Below, one piece after another: positions 9,014 through 18,219 of a DNA stretch of 64,000 bases. Numbering within the stretch: position 1 is the stretch's first letter; each line of letters starts with the position of its first letter. The translations under genes were made by a program, and so were the position numbers. The notes under the pieces are model-generated. The model had not been told where the DNA came from. It searched no databases and saw only the letters and a program-made list of their open reading frames with translations. The stretch comes from Desulfamplus sp964425195 (GTDB taxonomy: Bacteria > Desulfobacterota > Desulfobacteria > Desulfobacterales > Desulfobacteraceae): positions 1-64,000 of the forward strand of contig CAYRLG010000017.1 in NCBI GenBank assembly GCA_964425195.1, read 5' to 3'.

Positions 9014-10321
9014 ATGAATCTTTCATGTGATATATCATTTAAGGGAAAGGCTGATCACTTCTCGTTTGAGTATTTAAAATGTATTTTATATATCTTAAAT
9101 ACTAAGGATGAACCATATCTTTTGAATAAAAAGGTCTATTCAAAACTTATAAGTGCATCACACCTTCTTGAGGACTTTCTTGACTTTCATGGTGCAAAGA
9201 ATAATCGAACATGGATTTTTTATAGGGAGTTAAGTGCTGCTGTAAGATATCTCTCTTTAGCAGGCTATTCGCAAAAACATATATTTAACCGCATCGGTTT
9301 TTATCAACTTGAGAATAAGGATACTGTTTTTGCAGATGAGTCTCGCGATACCCTTATGATGATTCAAGGATCGCTTGAGCTTGCCGCACCTATTATCATT
9401 GAAGAGGCAAGAAGTCTTGGTATAAAGATTCCAGCAAGTGGATACTCTCCTGAATTTTTTCCAGATATTGCAACTCCTGAACAGCTTGAACACAATATAG
9501 ATGATCTTGATAATAGAAAAGAGCAGAGGAAGAATCTTACAATTATTGCAACCGAGTTTCTTGAGCTTATTAAGGCTTTTGAACCGCTCTCTTTTTATGA
9601 GCGTTATACAAGTGAGCAGATAAGAGAACTTGTACCTTTAAAAGTAAATGAAGTTGGTATTAGACGTTTTGAGATGCTTTTGCATAACCTCCAATCATCA
9701 TTCGACTCTTATGTTATTCATGGCGGTTTTTTTCATGGAAATAGGAAACTTAAACAGCTTAGAAGTCATTTTTCTGTTGCATTTCACCTTTTGCAGGTTA
9801 TGGGCAGATTACTCCATTTTTATGAGCGTCACCTTTTAGATATTGATTATAAAGATGTTTATAAGCAGGTAAGTGAATATCTAACAGAACTAATTGATCC
9901 TGATGTGCTTCTTGATAGGTGTGTCAACTACTGCCTCTTTTACGCATGGCAGTTTTTATCCTCTGGACAACGTCTTGCTGTAGAGATATTAAATGAGAAT
10001 ATTGAACGCTCATCTATAACTGTTGGAATACCTAAGGAGAGAGGATTTCATAATAGACCGAGCCTTTTGGTTGCCAAGATTGTCCAGCATTATGGCGGAG
10101 AAGTTGAGATGGTTCTTGGCAATGATCGCTTTGATGCCTCAAGCGTACTTGATTTGCAGTGGGCAGGTGGAAAGATAAAAAAGGATGAGATAGAGTTGGT
10201 AGTCTTTGAGGGAGATACAAGGGCACTTGATGATTTGAAGATTCTTGCAAGTGTAAATTATGCAGAGGACTCTATGGGAAAAGGGGTGCCTCTTCCAAAA
10301 GAGCTTTCATATTTAAGATAA
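9014..10321 (+). CDS. Unknown protein with C-terminal HPr-like domain
   Basis: 435 residues. I do not recognise the first 330 or so: helical, soluble, no membrane segment. From about residue 336 the sequence matches the HPr fold (PTS phosphocarrier): GFHNRPSLLVAKIV corresponds to the HPr active-site loop GLHARP, placing a possible phospho-accepting His at 346, followed by a DASSVLDL segment where HPr has its regulatory serine. It starts 9 bases after the SufB-type stop and so is probably cotranscribed. No PTS enzyme is nearby, so a sensory or regulatory role is more likely than sugar uptake; that is inference. Confidence 0.75.
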   Translation: MNLSCDISFKGKADHFSFEYLKCILYILNTKDEPYLLNKKVYSKLISASHLLEDFLDFHGAKNNRTWIFYRELSAAVRYLSLAGYSQKHIFNRIGFYQLENKDTVFADESRDTLMMIQGSLELAAPIIIEEARSLGIKIPASGYSPEFFPDIATPEQLEHNIDDLDNRKEQRKNLTIIATEFLELIKAFEPLSFYERYTSEQIRELVPLKVNEVGIRRFEMLLHNLQSSFDSYVIHGGFFHGNRKLKQLRSHFSVAFHLLQVMGRLLHFYERHLLDIDYKDVYKQVSEYLTELIDPDVLLDRCVNYCLFYAWQFLSSGQRLAVEILNENIERSSITVGIPKERGFHNRPSLLVAKIVQHYGGEVEMVLGNDRFDASSVLDLQWAGGKIKKDEIELVVFEGDTRALDDLKILASVNYAEDSMGKGVPLPKELSYLR

Positions 10322-10384
10322 GCAAAGTTTTATGATGCTAAAACAAGCTGTTTTAATTAAATAAATATCTACAGAGTATATCTT

Positions 10385-10416
10385 AAGGGCATCTATCTAC
10401 ATGCCCTTTTTATTTT
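10385..10416 (+). terminator. Rho-independent terminator
   Basis: Arms AAGGGCAT (10385-10392) and ATGCCCTT (10401-10408) followed by T-rich DNA. It ends the sufCB/HPr-domain transcript. Confidence 0.85.
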
Positions 10417-10465
10417 TGTTAATGATAAATTCTTCCATGATTTCAGTGAGTTTTTTGTAATATTT

Positions 10466-11242
10466 ATGTCCCAATCCATAAAAAACTATAAAAACGAATG
10501 TAAAATATATGCAGTTATTGTGGCTGGAGGCAGAGGGCTTAGAATGCAATCTCAAATCCGTAAGCAGTATATTGAGATTGCAGGAGAACCTATTCTTACT
10601 CATACGATCAGGCAATTGAGCACGCTTAACTCAATTAGCCATATAGTTCTTGTAGTTCCTGAAGATGACATCTCTTACTGTCTTGAAAAGGTAATTTTGC
10701 CTTACAGTTTTGAAAAAACAATTAGTATTATATCAGGTGGAATAGAGCGGCAACAATCTGTTATGAATGGATTAAAAAAGGTCAAAGAGATTATAAGTTT
10801 AGATATTATGAATCAAACAGATCAATTGCCACATATTGTCTTAATACATGATGGTGTCCGCCCATTTATTGATCATGATATCATAACTCGATGTATTAAA
10901 GGTGCCATAGAGTATGGAGCTTGCATACCTGTTGTACCTATTTTTGACACATTGAAGAGAAAGGATAAAGAGGGATTTGTAGAGGAGGTTGTTGACAGGC
11001 AAAATCTCTATAAAGTGCAGACACCGCAGGTATTTGAGCTGGAACTTATTATGAAAGCACATGCAAATGCTATCTCTTCGGGTTTATCAGCAACTGATGA
11101 TGCCTCTCTTGTTGAAAAGATTGGGTATAAAGTTTTTATGACTCAAGGTTCAGAGAGAAATATAAAGATAACTACACAAGACGATCTGTTGTTTGCTGAA
11201 TATATGGCTTTACACTCTATTCCTAATTTGTATCACGGGTAA
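10466..11242 (+). CDS. ispD: 2-C-methyl-D-erythritol 4-phosphate cytidylyltransferase
   Basis: Third step of the non-mevalonate isoprenoid pathway: joins CMP (from CTP) to methylerythritol phosphate. 258 residues. The nucleotide-binding start VIVAGGRGLRM, the second motif KQYIEIAGEPIL, HDGVRPFI, VPIFDTLKRKD, KVQTPQVFELE and TDDASLVE are all present in family order. The N-terminal Arg and Lys of the glycine loop and the downstream Lys of KQY are the CTP-binding residues. It stands alone, with no ispF after it. Confidence 0.92.
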   Translation: MSQSIKNYKNECKIYAVIVAGGRGLRMQSQIRKQYIEIAGEPILTHTIRQLSTLNSISHIVLVVPEDDISYCLEKVILPYSFEKTISIISGGIERQQSVMNGLKKVKEIISLDIMNQTDQLPHIVLIHDGVRPFIDHDIITRCIKGAIEYGACIPVVPIFDTLKRKDKEGFVEEVVDRQNLYKVQTPQVFELELIMKAHANAISSGLSATDDASLVEKIGYKVFMTQGSERNIKITTQDDLLFAEYMALHSIPNLYHG

Positions 11243-11248
11243 TTCTTA

Positions 11249-11278
11249 TTGACATGGTAAAGTGGCATATCTTATAGT
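11249..11278 (+). promoter_or_regulatory. Candidate sigma-70 promoter
   Basis: TTGACA (11249-11254), 18-base spacer, TATAGT (11273-11278), about 95 bases ahead of the binding-protein gene at 11374. Confidence 0.55.
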
Positions 11279-11373
11279 GTTTTTCATAGTATCCACAAGT
11301 TGCGTTGTCATTGGAAACTAATTAAATAACAGCTCATGCAAAATAACTGCTTGATTGATATAAGGAGAGTATA

Positions 11374-12312
11374 ATGGCGGACAAACCAACGTTAAAAATT
11401 GGTCATCTATCAATTACCGATCATTTGATTCTTGGAGTTACTGATTTAAAACTTAAAAAAGGTGCAGAAAAGTTTGAGCACTGCACAATGCAGACCGTTT
11501 TAAAAAATGGTTGGAATGAAGTTGCAGATGCTTTGAGCGTAAAAGCTATTGATGGTGCTTTTATACTTGCACCCACAGCAATGGATCTCTTTAAGTCTGG
11601 AGTTAGTATCAAACTTCTGCTGCTTACACACAGAAATGGCAGTATTCTTGTAAAGAGTAAACGAGCACATATTGAAAAGATAGAAGATTTTGCTGGTAAA
11701 ACGGTTCTTATTCCATATCAGTTGTCAATTCATAATATGCTATTTCACAGGCTTCTTTCAGAAAAAGGACTTAAACCCGGTAGAACTGTTGAAAAAAATA
11801 TAGATGTACCTCTTGAAGTTGTTGCTCCATTTCAAATGCCTGAAGCTCTTGAGTTGGATGAAGATGGTGAGATTGGAGGCTTTATTGTTGCTGAACCTAT
11901 CGGCTCTCAAGTTATTGCCTCAGGACTTGGAGAGGAGTTCTATCTTTCCAAAGATTTGTGGCAAGGTCATCCATGCTGCGTATTTGTAATGCGAGATGAT
12001 ATTATTGAAAAGTATCCTGACGCTGTTCAAGAGCTTACAAATAGTTTTGTGAGATCAGGAAAAGCGATTGATGCGCAACCTGATCCTGCTGCTATTATTG
12101 GAGGCAAATTTTTATCTCAGAATGTAGAGGTAATCAGAAAAGTGCTAACTTCACCGCCAGATCGTATCACCACAAGCGAACTTTTTCCAGTTCTTGAAGA
12201 CCTTGATATAATTCAAAGGTATATGATGGACGAGATGAAGATAATGACAAGCCTAATTGATCTTGAAAAATTTGTTGATACAAGGTTTGCAAAAGCCGCT
12301 GGAGCAAAATAG
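11374..12312 (+). CDS. NrtA/SsuA-like substrate-binding protein, no signal peptide
   Basis: 312 residues related to the NMT1/NrtA/ThiY-type periplasmic binding proteins: LKIGHLSITDHLILGVT at the start, DALSVKAIDGAFILAPTAMDLFKSG, the FAGKTVLIPYQLSIHNMLFHRLL hinge region and a WQGHPCCVFVMRDD segment. Unusually, the ORF begins MADKPTLKIG with no signal sequence or lipobox, and no transporter ATPase or permease adjoins it. ATG 11374 has AAGGAGAG upstream, so the start is well supported. It probably works in the cytoplasm as a ligand sensor or carrier; ligand unknown. Confidence 0.75.
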   Translation: MADKPTLKIGHLSITDHLILGVTDLKLKKGAEKFEHCTMQTVLKNGWNEVADALSVKAIDGAFILAPTAMDLFKSGVSIKLLLLTHRNGSILVKSKRAHIEKIEDFAGKTVLIPYQLSIHNMLFHRLLSEKGLKPGRTVEKNIDVPLEVVAPFQMPEALELDEDGEIGGFIVAEPIGSQVIASGLGEEFYLSKDLWQGHPCCVFVMRDDIIEKYPDAVQELTNSFVRSGKAIDAQPDPAAIIGGKFLSQNVEVIRKVLTSPPDRITTSELFPVLEDLDIIQRYMMDEMKIMTSLIDLEKFVDTRFAKAAGAK

Positions 12313-12408
12313 TTTACAAGGCATATTCTTTGCATAGGTTAAATTCAGGATTGAAAGCATAGAGGATATATATTCCTGAATCAATATCTGTGTAAAACGG
12401 AGGTAATC

Positions 12409-13653
12409 ATGCTTGTAGATTCATTTGACAAAAGAAATTATGCTCCAGAACGCCATCTTGAAACAAAGGTGGCAGAACAAAAAGTTGATGCAGACCATAG
12501 AAGTTTTAAATCTATACTTTATAAGAACTCATCGGTTGATACTACTAAGCCCGTAGCTAAGGTAAATGGTTTAGATGGTATAGAGCTTCAAAAAGCTACA
12601 CGCTCATCTGATTTAGTTAGTAGTTCTAATTATAAAGTAGATAGCAGCGGCTCTAAAAAAGTTCACATTGGCACACTTTCAGATGATACACCAACTGTTT
12701 CTGAACTTCTTTATAATACAAAATATAAGAAACATTGCTGGGAAATGTTGGAAAAAGATGTGAACTCATCTAAACCTTTTAAAAATATTCCTGCTGGTAC
12801 AGATATATTTTTAGATAAAGCCACATCTGAAATAGTTTGGGGGAAAAAGGATAATGATAATAGAAAAGATTTAACAGCTCCTTCCCATTATAAATCTAAA
12901 TCCACATTTTATAAGTCAGAATCTGGGTTTTCCAGCTCAGTGCCCGCTTTGTCCAATTCTGTTAACCCTTACTCTGTAAGTTCTTCCTATAAATCTGAAA
13001 CTATGTATTCTATTGGTAATGTTGAGCCTCATAGTAAGTCTTCAGAAGAATCGAGAAAGTCTAAAGTTGGTCTTCATGAAGCAGTTCGTGAATTTATGGG
13101 TAAAGATTATAGCAAAATTGACTGCTATGAACTTGTAGTAAATGGACTGAAAAATATGGGGGTAAAGTATAGTGGTAGAGATGGACTTGGAAAGCATCTT
13201 ATCGATAAGGCAGTTGGTGAAGGACTCCGTGAAAATCACTATCTCACAGGAGAAGGACTTGTTCAAGCAACTGGCCAAAGTGTATATAACAAAAGAGTAT
13301 TAAGTGTGAATAATCCAATATATCAAGCAAAATCTGCCATGAATGAGATGGAGAACGTTCTTAAAGAGGGGCAGATACTATCCTTTTCAACAAGAACTCG
13401 TGGTCATACAGGGGTGGTAGGAAAAAAGAATGGGGTATGGACATTTATAAATTCCGGATATATGGACAACAATATTGCTGGTAAGAATGGAAAAAAACAG
13501 GTTGGTGAAGAGATACTTGCTAAAGAGCTTGAGAACTGGTTTAAACTTGCTGGCAAAAAGAGGGATGGATTGATGATTACGCTTGGAGATATTGATGTAA
13601 TAAAACTTGCCTCATTTCAAAACTATAAAAATAGTTTATCTGAAAAGGTCTGA
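12409..13653 (+). CDS. Putative NlpC/P60-like cysteine peptidase domain protein
   Basis: 414 residues. The first 215 or so are Ser/Lys-rich, low-complexity and probably disordered. From about residue 222 the sequence can be read as a papain-like NlpC/P60 fold: IDCYELVVNGLKNMGVKYSG puts a candidate nucleophile at Cys239, and RGHTGVVGKKNGVWTFINSG puts a candidate His at 333. The family cleaves cell-wall peptides. No signal peptide is seen. AGGAGG-like GGAGGT precedes ATG 12409. The assignment is from motif spacing only; the domain could be a distant relative. Confidence 0.55.
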   Translation: MLVDSFDKRNYAPERHLETKVAEQKVDADHRSFKSILYKNSSVDTTKPVAKVNGLDGIELQKATRSSDLVSSSNYKVDSSGSKKVHIGTLSDDTPTVSELLYNTKYKKHCWEMLEKDVNSSKPFKNIPAGTDIFLDKATSEIVWGKKDNDNRKDLTAPSHYKSKSTFYKSESGFSSSVPALSNSVNPYSVSSSYKSETMYSIGNVEPHSKSSEESRKSKVGLHEAVREFMGKDYSKIDCYELVVNGLKNMGVKYSGRDGLGKHLIDKAVGEGLRENHYLTGEGLVQATGQSVYNKRVLSVNNPIYQAKSAMNEMENVLKEGQILSFSTRTRGHTGVVGKKNGVWTFINSGYMDNNIAGKNGKKQVGEEILAKELENWFKLAGKKRDGLMITLGDIDVIKLASFQNYKNSLSEKV

Positions 13654-13695
13654 TAAGATTATGTTATTCATGAGTATATATTTGAGCTGTTTAAA

Positions 13696-14853
13696 ATGCC
13701 ATCTATATTAAGTAGATATATTTTCAAGGAGCTTCTTACCCCTTTTGGGGTATCACTTACCTTTTTGACATTCATATTTTTGATGACACGTATTCCTGAA
13801 ATCACCAATATGGTTGTCAACTACAACACTGGGGTAACATCTCTTGTTATGCTGCTTATTTATACAGTTCCTCGTTTTATGGAGTTTACAATTCCTATGT
13901 CAGCTATGATAGCTGTGCTTCTTACAGCAATGCGGATGTCAAATGACAATGAGATTATTGCCCTTAAAGGAAGCGGAATTAGCTTATTTCAGCTTCTCTA
14001 TCCTGTTATAGCTTTTTCTATTATTGCAACAGCTCTTAGTTTGTCTATTACAATATGGGCTGTGCCTTGGGGTAAATTTGCATTTGCAATAAAAGGGGTA
14101 GAGCTTGCAAAATCAACACTTAATCTTGCATTAAAAGAGCGTCAATTTAACAACACCTTTGAAAACGTGATGATTTACGTTACATCAATAGATATACAAA
14201 CATCAGAGTTTTCAGACATATTTATAGAAGATAGCAGAAATCCTGACTCTGTGAACATTACGGTTGCCTCAAAAGGTCTCCTTATCTCTGATGACGCTGG
14301 TTATAGTTACACCTTTCGCCTCTTTGGTGGAGCAATTAATCAGGTAGATATTAAAAATCGTTCTGTCAATGCTGTGAGTTTTGACACCTATGACATAAAC
14401 TTTGACACCAATTTTGGTCAAAAAGAGATGGAAAAACAGGGGAAAGATTACGATGAGATGTATCTTTATGAGCTTTTAGATTTTATAAAAAGCGGAAAAG
14501 GTGAACCAAAGGAGGTTCGTTCTGCTAAAATAGAGCTGCATGAAAAGTTTGCAATCCCCTTTTCATGTATTTCTCTTGCTCTGCTTGCTCTTTCCCTTGG
14601 AATTAGCTCTGGTCCCTCTTCAAGGAGAACATCTGGTTTTGGGTTGGCTTTAAGTTTTTCGCTATTTTATTATCTTCTTCTTGCTGCTGTAAGGTCTGCG
14701 GGAGAGATTAGAGGCTATTCACCTGTTGGAATCTGGATACCTAATATAGTTGTGGGAGGTGTTGCAATCTATATGTTTTCAAGAACTTTACATGAGAGAA
14801 CTACTATTTTACCATTTTGCTCCAAATCAATTAGTATCTTAACAACTAAGTAA
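13696..14853 (+). CDS. lptF: LPS export permease LptF
   Basis: 385 residues of the YjgP/YjgQ family. With LptG it forms the inner-membrane channel of the LptB2FG transporter that pulls lipopolysaccharide out of the membrane. Three predicted membrane helices sit in the first 110 residues (the block with FTIPMSAMIAVLLTAMRMS and the EIIALKGSGIS motif), a periplasmic beta-jellyroll domain spans about 130-265, and three more helices follow (FAIPFSCISLALLALSLGI and so on). Its stop is one base before the lptG start. lptB and lptC are not in this window. Confidence 0.92.
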   Translation: MPSILSRYIFKELLTPFGVSLTFLTFIFLMTRIPEITNMVVNYNTGVTSLVMLLIYTVPRFMEFTIPMSAMIAVLLTAMRMSNDNEIIALKGSGISLFQLLYPVIAFSIIATALSLSITIWAVPWGKFAFAIKGVELAKSTLNLALKERQFNNTFENVMIYVTSIDIQTSEFSDIFIEDSRNPDSVNITVASKGLLISDDAGYSYTFRLFGGAINQVDIKNRSVNAVSFDTYDINFDTNFGQKEMEKQGKDYDEMYLYELLDFIKSGKGEPKEVRSAKIELHEKFAIPFSCISLALLALSLGISSGPSSRRTSGFGLALSFSLFYYLLLAAVRSAGEIRGYSPVGIWIPNIVVGGVAIYMFSRTLHERTTILPFCSKSISILTTK

Positions 14854-14854
14854 C

Positions 14855-16000
14855 ATGTCTATTCTTACTCAATATTGGTTTAAAGAGTTTACAAGATTCT
14901 TTTTCATAATCCAGACAATTGTAATATCAATTTTCATATCTGTAGATTACCTTACCAATTTAGACAAATTCCTCAAATCAGATATATCCCTTATTTATGC
15001 TTTGGGATATGTACTACTTAAAACGCCATTCATGTTTGTCCAACTCACCCCTGCTGGAACTGTATTAGCTGTAGTGACCGTTTTTGGTCTTATGAACAGA
15101 AATAATGAGCTTCTTGCCATAAAGGCGAGTGGAATAAGCACATACTATATGGTTCTACCCGCTGTTATCACTGGAATATCACTTGGATTGCTTATGTTTT
15201 TCTTAGGTGAAACCGTGGTACCTCTAACTATGTCTAAGGCAAATCACATAAAATATTCTGTTATAAAGAAAAACAGGAATATTTATGCGGTCAGAGAAAA
15301 TATCTGGATAAAAGGGGATGGGATTATCTACAATTTTAGATATTTTAATCCAATAGATAAGACAATTTCGGGCATAACAATAACCTCTTTAGATGAAAAC
15401 TTTAAGATTTCTAAAAGAGTTGATGCTGAAACAGGAGAACTTCAAGAGAAAGAGGCTTTTGACAATAAAAATTCTCAGAATAGAGGAGATATTATAACAA
15501 CTTCACAACCTAAAAATAGCAGGTGGATACTTTACCAAGTTTTAGAACAGACCTTTGATAATACAGCTCAAGACTCTGTTATAAAAGAGTACGAGCAGCA
15601 AGAGATTGAGATTGATTTAAATCTTGATGATCTAAAAGCAGTTGCCAAAAAGGCTGAGGAGATGGATTTTAAAGAGTTATCCGCCCATATCAGAAAGGTT
15701 GAAAATGAAGGGTATGATGCAACTACGTACAGGGTTGATCTATTTGGTAAAACAGCATTTCCATTTATATGCGTTATAATGGCAATTATTGGAGCAGCAG
15801 CAGGTATGAGACGCTTTGTTAAGGAAAACCTTGCTTTTGGTATTACGATTGGGATAATAGCCTCTTTTTTTTACTGGATTGTGTATGGGTTTTCTACATC
15901 TCTTGGCTATGCCCGAATGTTGCCCCCTTTTATAAGTGCATGGTCTGCAAATATTCTATTTTTGTGCATGGCATTTATCTATCTTTTAAGTAGTGAGTGA
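14855..16000 (+). CDS. lptG: LPS export permease LptG
   Basis: 381 residues, partner of LptF. N-terminal helices, the family motif NNELLAIKASGIS near residue 87, a periplasmic domain (about 135-290) and a C-terminal helix bundle with KTAFPFICVIMAIIGAAAGM. It is translationally linked to lptF (TAAC then ATG). The periplasmic part is longer and more acidic (KEYEQQEIEIDLNLDDL) than in E. coli, as usual for deltaproteobacteria. Confidence 0.92.
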   Translation: MSILTQYWFKEFTRFFFIIQTIVISIFISVDYLTNLDKFLKSDISLIYALGYVLLKTPFMFVQLTPAGTVLAVVTVFGLMNRNNELLAIKASGISTYYMVLPAVITGISLGLLMFFLGETVVPLTMSKANHIKYSVIKKNRNIYAVRENIWIKGDGIIYNFRYFNPIDKTISGITITSLDENFKISKRVDAETGELQEKEAFDNKNSQNRGDIITTSQPKNSRWILYQVLEQTFDNTAQDSVIKEYEQQEIEIDLNLDDLKAVAKKAEEMDFKELSAHIRKVENEGYDATTYRVDLFGKTAFPFICVIMAIIGAAAGMRRFVKENLAFGITIGIIASFFYWIVYGFSTSLGYARMLPPFISAWSANILFLCMAFIYLLSSE

Positions 16001-16185
16001 TATTTTGCATTTAATAGGTATTATGCAAGATGGAAAGCTTAAACCATATCAAGATTTTTATCTGAATCATGGATTAATAAATCAAGTGCAATAAGGTAAA
16101 ATAGCCAGTATTTAATCTGACAGACACCTTGTCAAAATCGGTATTTGTCAGATCAAGTATGAACTACTACAGTTTATGTTCTGGC

Positions 16186-17805
16186 TTACATCCCCCACAC
16201 AACCACCTTTTTGTTTTTGGATAAATTCTCTTTAAAACTATCTCCCTTTTCTTCTCTTCTGAAAATCTTCTCTTCCCATGATTTGCCGTTTGTCCTGTCA
16301 AATATTACAAGATGCCCCTCATTGCTTCCACATCTGTCCATATACTCGAGTGTTTGGCAGACTCCCGCTTTTATGGTTTGCTCTAATGATTTGTATAAAA
16401 GTTTCAGCTCTATTACACTTTTTTGGATTTTCATTTCTGAAGAGTTGTTTTTTCCATATCTCCATATTACAAGCAGGTCCGTTCTCATTTTTCCAAGTCC
16501 GTATTCACGCTCAATTTGTCCGCCAGAATTTATAACTCTCTGTAAAAATGCCTGCATCAGAAGTTGTGGTCCAGCTTCTTTATAATCAAATCTCTCAACC
16601 CAATGTTCAGAATGCTCACGGAAAAACTGCTGAAAAGCTGATAAGAGTTTATCCATATCAAGAGTTCCATCTTTATTTATATACCATGCAGCTTTGTGCG
16701 AAATAGAATCTTGGGTTGTTGACGTCAGCATTCGTGGAATTATCTCCATGTATATTGGATTGCTTATCATAATAGAAGGTTTACGCCTAATAAGTCCTAA
16801 ATCTGTCAAGTATTGGACATCATCTTCTGGAATACCAGATGTGAGCATTTCACCCATTATAATCGGCTCGATTACCTTTCTTACACGCTCCTCTCTTAAC
16901 TTATCTGCCAAATGATCCAGATGTGTCTCTCTTCTAATAATCAGATTCTCTTTAGCCTTTTTTACCATATCCAATGTTATGGTTCGCCTCCTATCAAGGT
17001 TTTCCTTGAATTTAAAACAGGTTTCATAAGCAAGAGCATTGACTAACCACGGCTGACCATTCGTAAGACTCCATATCTCCTCTATTGCATCTGGTATAAA
17101 CGTTTGACCAGTTTCTATTGTGTGCTGCATCAGAAGCTCTTGAACCTCATCAAATAGAAAATCTCCTATTCGCAGAGACTCAGCTTTGATATTAAAAGCA
17201 CTGCCACCAGTGATTATCTCTTTTTCGCGTGATGAATGAATCCTATAATCTCGAATATCACGAACTCCGCAAAGAACTATTGATTGCGGAAACTCCTCTG
17301 GTCTTTTATCATAACCGCTGCGGATTTGGCGTAAAACAGAAATCAATGTATCTCCGATTAAAGAATCTATCTCATCAATTAAAAGAACTAAAGGCTTTGA
17401 AAGATGTATAGATAGCTGTGCAAGAGCTTGATTTAAGGCGTTATCTTCGCCTGTTTTGTCCAAAATATCGTTAAAATTTTCATCTAAAAAAGTGTCTTGA
17501 AGATGGGTTATTGCTCGTGATGCAGTTGCACTTAAGATTGCTTTTATACCACGTCTTACATTCTCCCTTGCCCCTTGTGCCGCCTCAATATTGACATATA
17601 AACAGGCATATCTGCCCTCTTTATTAAGATGGTGCATAAGTGCAAGCATACAGGAGGTTTTTCCAGTCTGGCGGGGTGCGTGGAGAACAAAATATTTCTC
17701 CTGATCAATAAGCGATTCTATATCCTCTAATTTAATACGCTTAAGCAATGGCAGACAATAATGTTTTTCGGGATTTATCGGTCCTGCTGTGTTGAAAAAT
17801 CTCAT
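16186..17805 (-). CDS. AAA ATPase fused to a PD-(D/E)XK nuclease-like domain
   Basis: 539 residues, against the strand of its neighbours. The N-terminal half is a STAND/AAA-like ATPase: Walker A APRQTGKTS near residues 43-51, Walker B LVLLIDEIDSLIG near 140, then a winged-helix stretch. The C-terminal 130 residues contain YGLGKMRTDLLVIW and, 20 or so residues later, SVIELKLLYK, the D...E-x-K arrangement of PD-(D/E)XK nucleases, with a following Q-x-x-x-Y-like QTLEYMDRCG. Such fusions are common in large, repeat-rich bacterial genomes; role unknown, with defence or mobile-element upkeep as guesses. Confidence 0.75.
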   Translation of the reverse strand: MRFFNTAGPINPEKHYCLPLLKRIKLEDIESLIDQEKYFVLHAPRQTGKTSCMLALMHHLNKEGRYACLYVNIEAAQGARENVRRGIKAILSATASRAITHLQDTFLDENFNDILDKTGEDNALNQALAQLSIHLSKPLVLLIDEIDSLIGDTLISVLRQIRSGYDKRPEEFPQSIVLCGVRDIRDYRIHSSREKEIITGGSAFNIKAESLRIGDFLFDEVQELLMQHTIETGQTFIPDAIEEIWSLTNGQPWLVNALAYETCFKFKENLDRRRTITLDMVKKAKENLIIRRETHLDHLADKLREERVRKVIEPIIMGEMLTSGIPEDDVQYLTDLGLIRRKPSIMISNPIYMEIIPRMLTSTTQDSISHKAAWYINKDGTLDMDKLLSAFQQFFREHSEHWVERFDYKEAGPQLLMQAFLQRVINSGGQIEREYGLGKMRTDLLVIWRYGKNNSSEMKIQKSVIELKLLYKSLEQTIKAGVCQTLEYMDRCGSNEGHLVIFDRTNGKSWEEKIFRREEKGDSFKENLSKNKKVVVWGM

Positions 17806-18219
17806 GGCTCTTTATCCTTTTTATCTCAAAATACCAACTATCTCAATTACCGATTAACATGACTCCACTGATTACACTTATTTTTTAGTAGTGCTTTTTT
17901 TCTCCTCAGCAATAATTCGTAAACGCTCTAACTCTTTTAACTCATTTTCAGCATCAATTCTGAATAATCCTGCTTTTTGGTATCAGGCCAAATTTACAAT
18001 TGACCGATTCAAATGGATTGACTATTCTTTAAACAAAAATATCAATGAACTCAAGAAATTACCAACATTAATAATACTTGAATTTAAGAAGGAGTAAAAT
18101 GTAAAATATGAGTTCCACATCACAAGAAGAGCAGCAAAAAGCTATCAGCAGAGAGCGGTCAGAACGTAAAATAAAAGTAATATTTACTATGATCAATTTC
18201 TATATTCTAAGGATAAAAT
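17806..18219. other. Gap with possible gene remnants
   Basis: About 410 bases without a convincing gene. On the minus strand 17886-17990 is an open stretch with no start codon (see separate entry). On the plus strand an AAGGAG near 18090 is followed by ATG-TAA and then a 44-codon frame from 18108; neither resembles a known protein. The whole looks like decayed coding DNA. Confidence 0.35.
17886..17990 (-). pseudogene. Remnant of a protein C-terminus
   Basis: About 34 codons with a charged, helical, protein-like end (FRIDAENELKELERLRI, then AEEKKSTTKK and TAA), preceded in frame by a TGA stop and lacking any start. It reads like the tail of a lost gene on the same strand as the ATPase at 16186. 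Parent family not recognised. Confidence 0.25.

Noticed and set aside
17891..18097. 68-codon plus-strand frame
   Set aside because: Low similarity to anything, no ribosome site; half of it lies opposite the startless minus-strand remnant.
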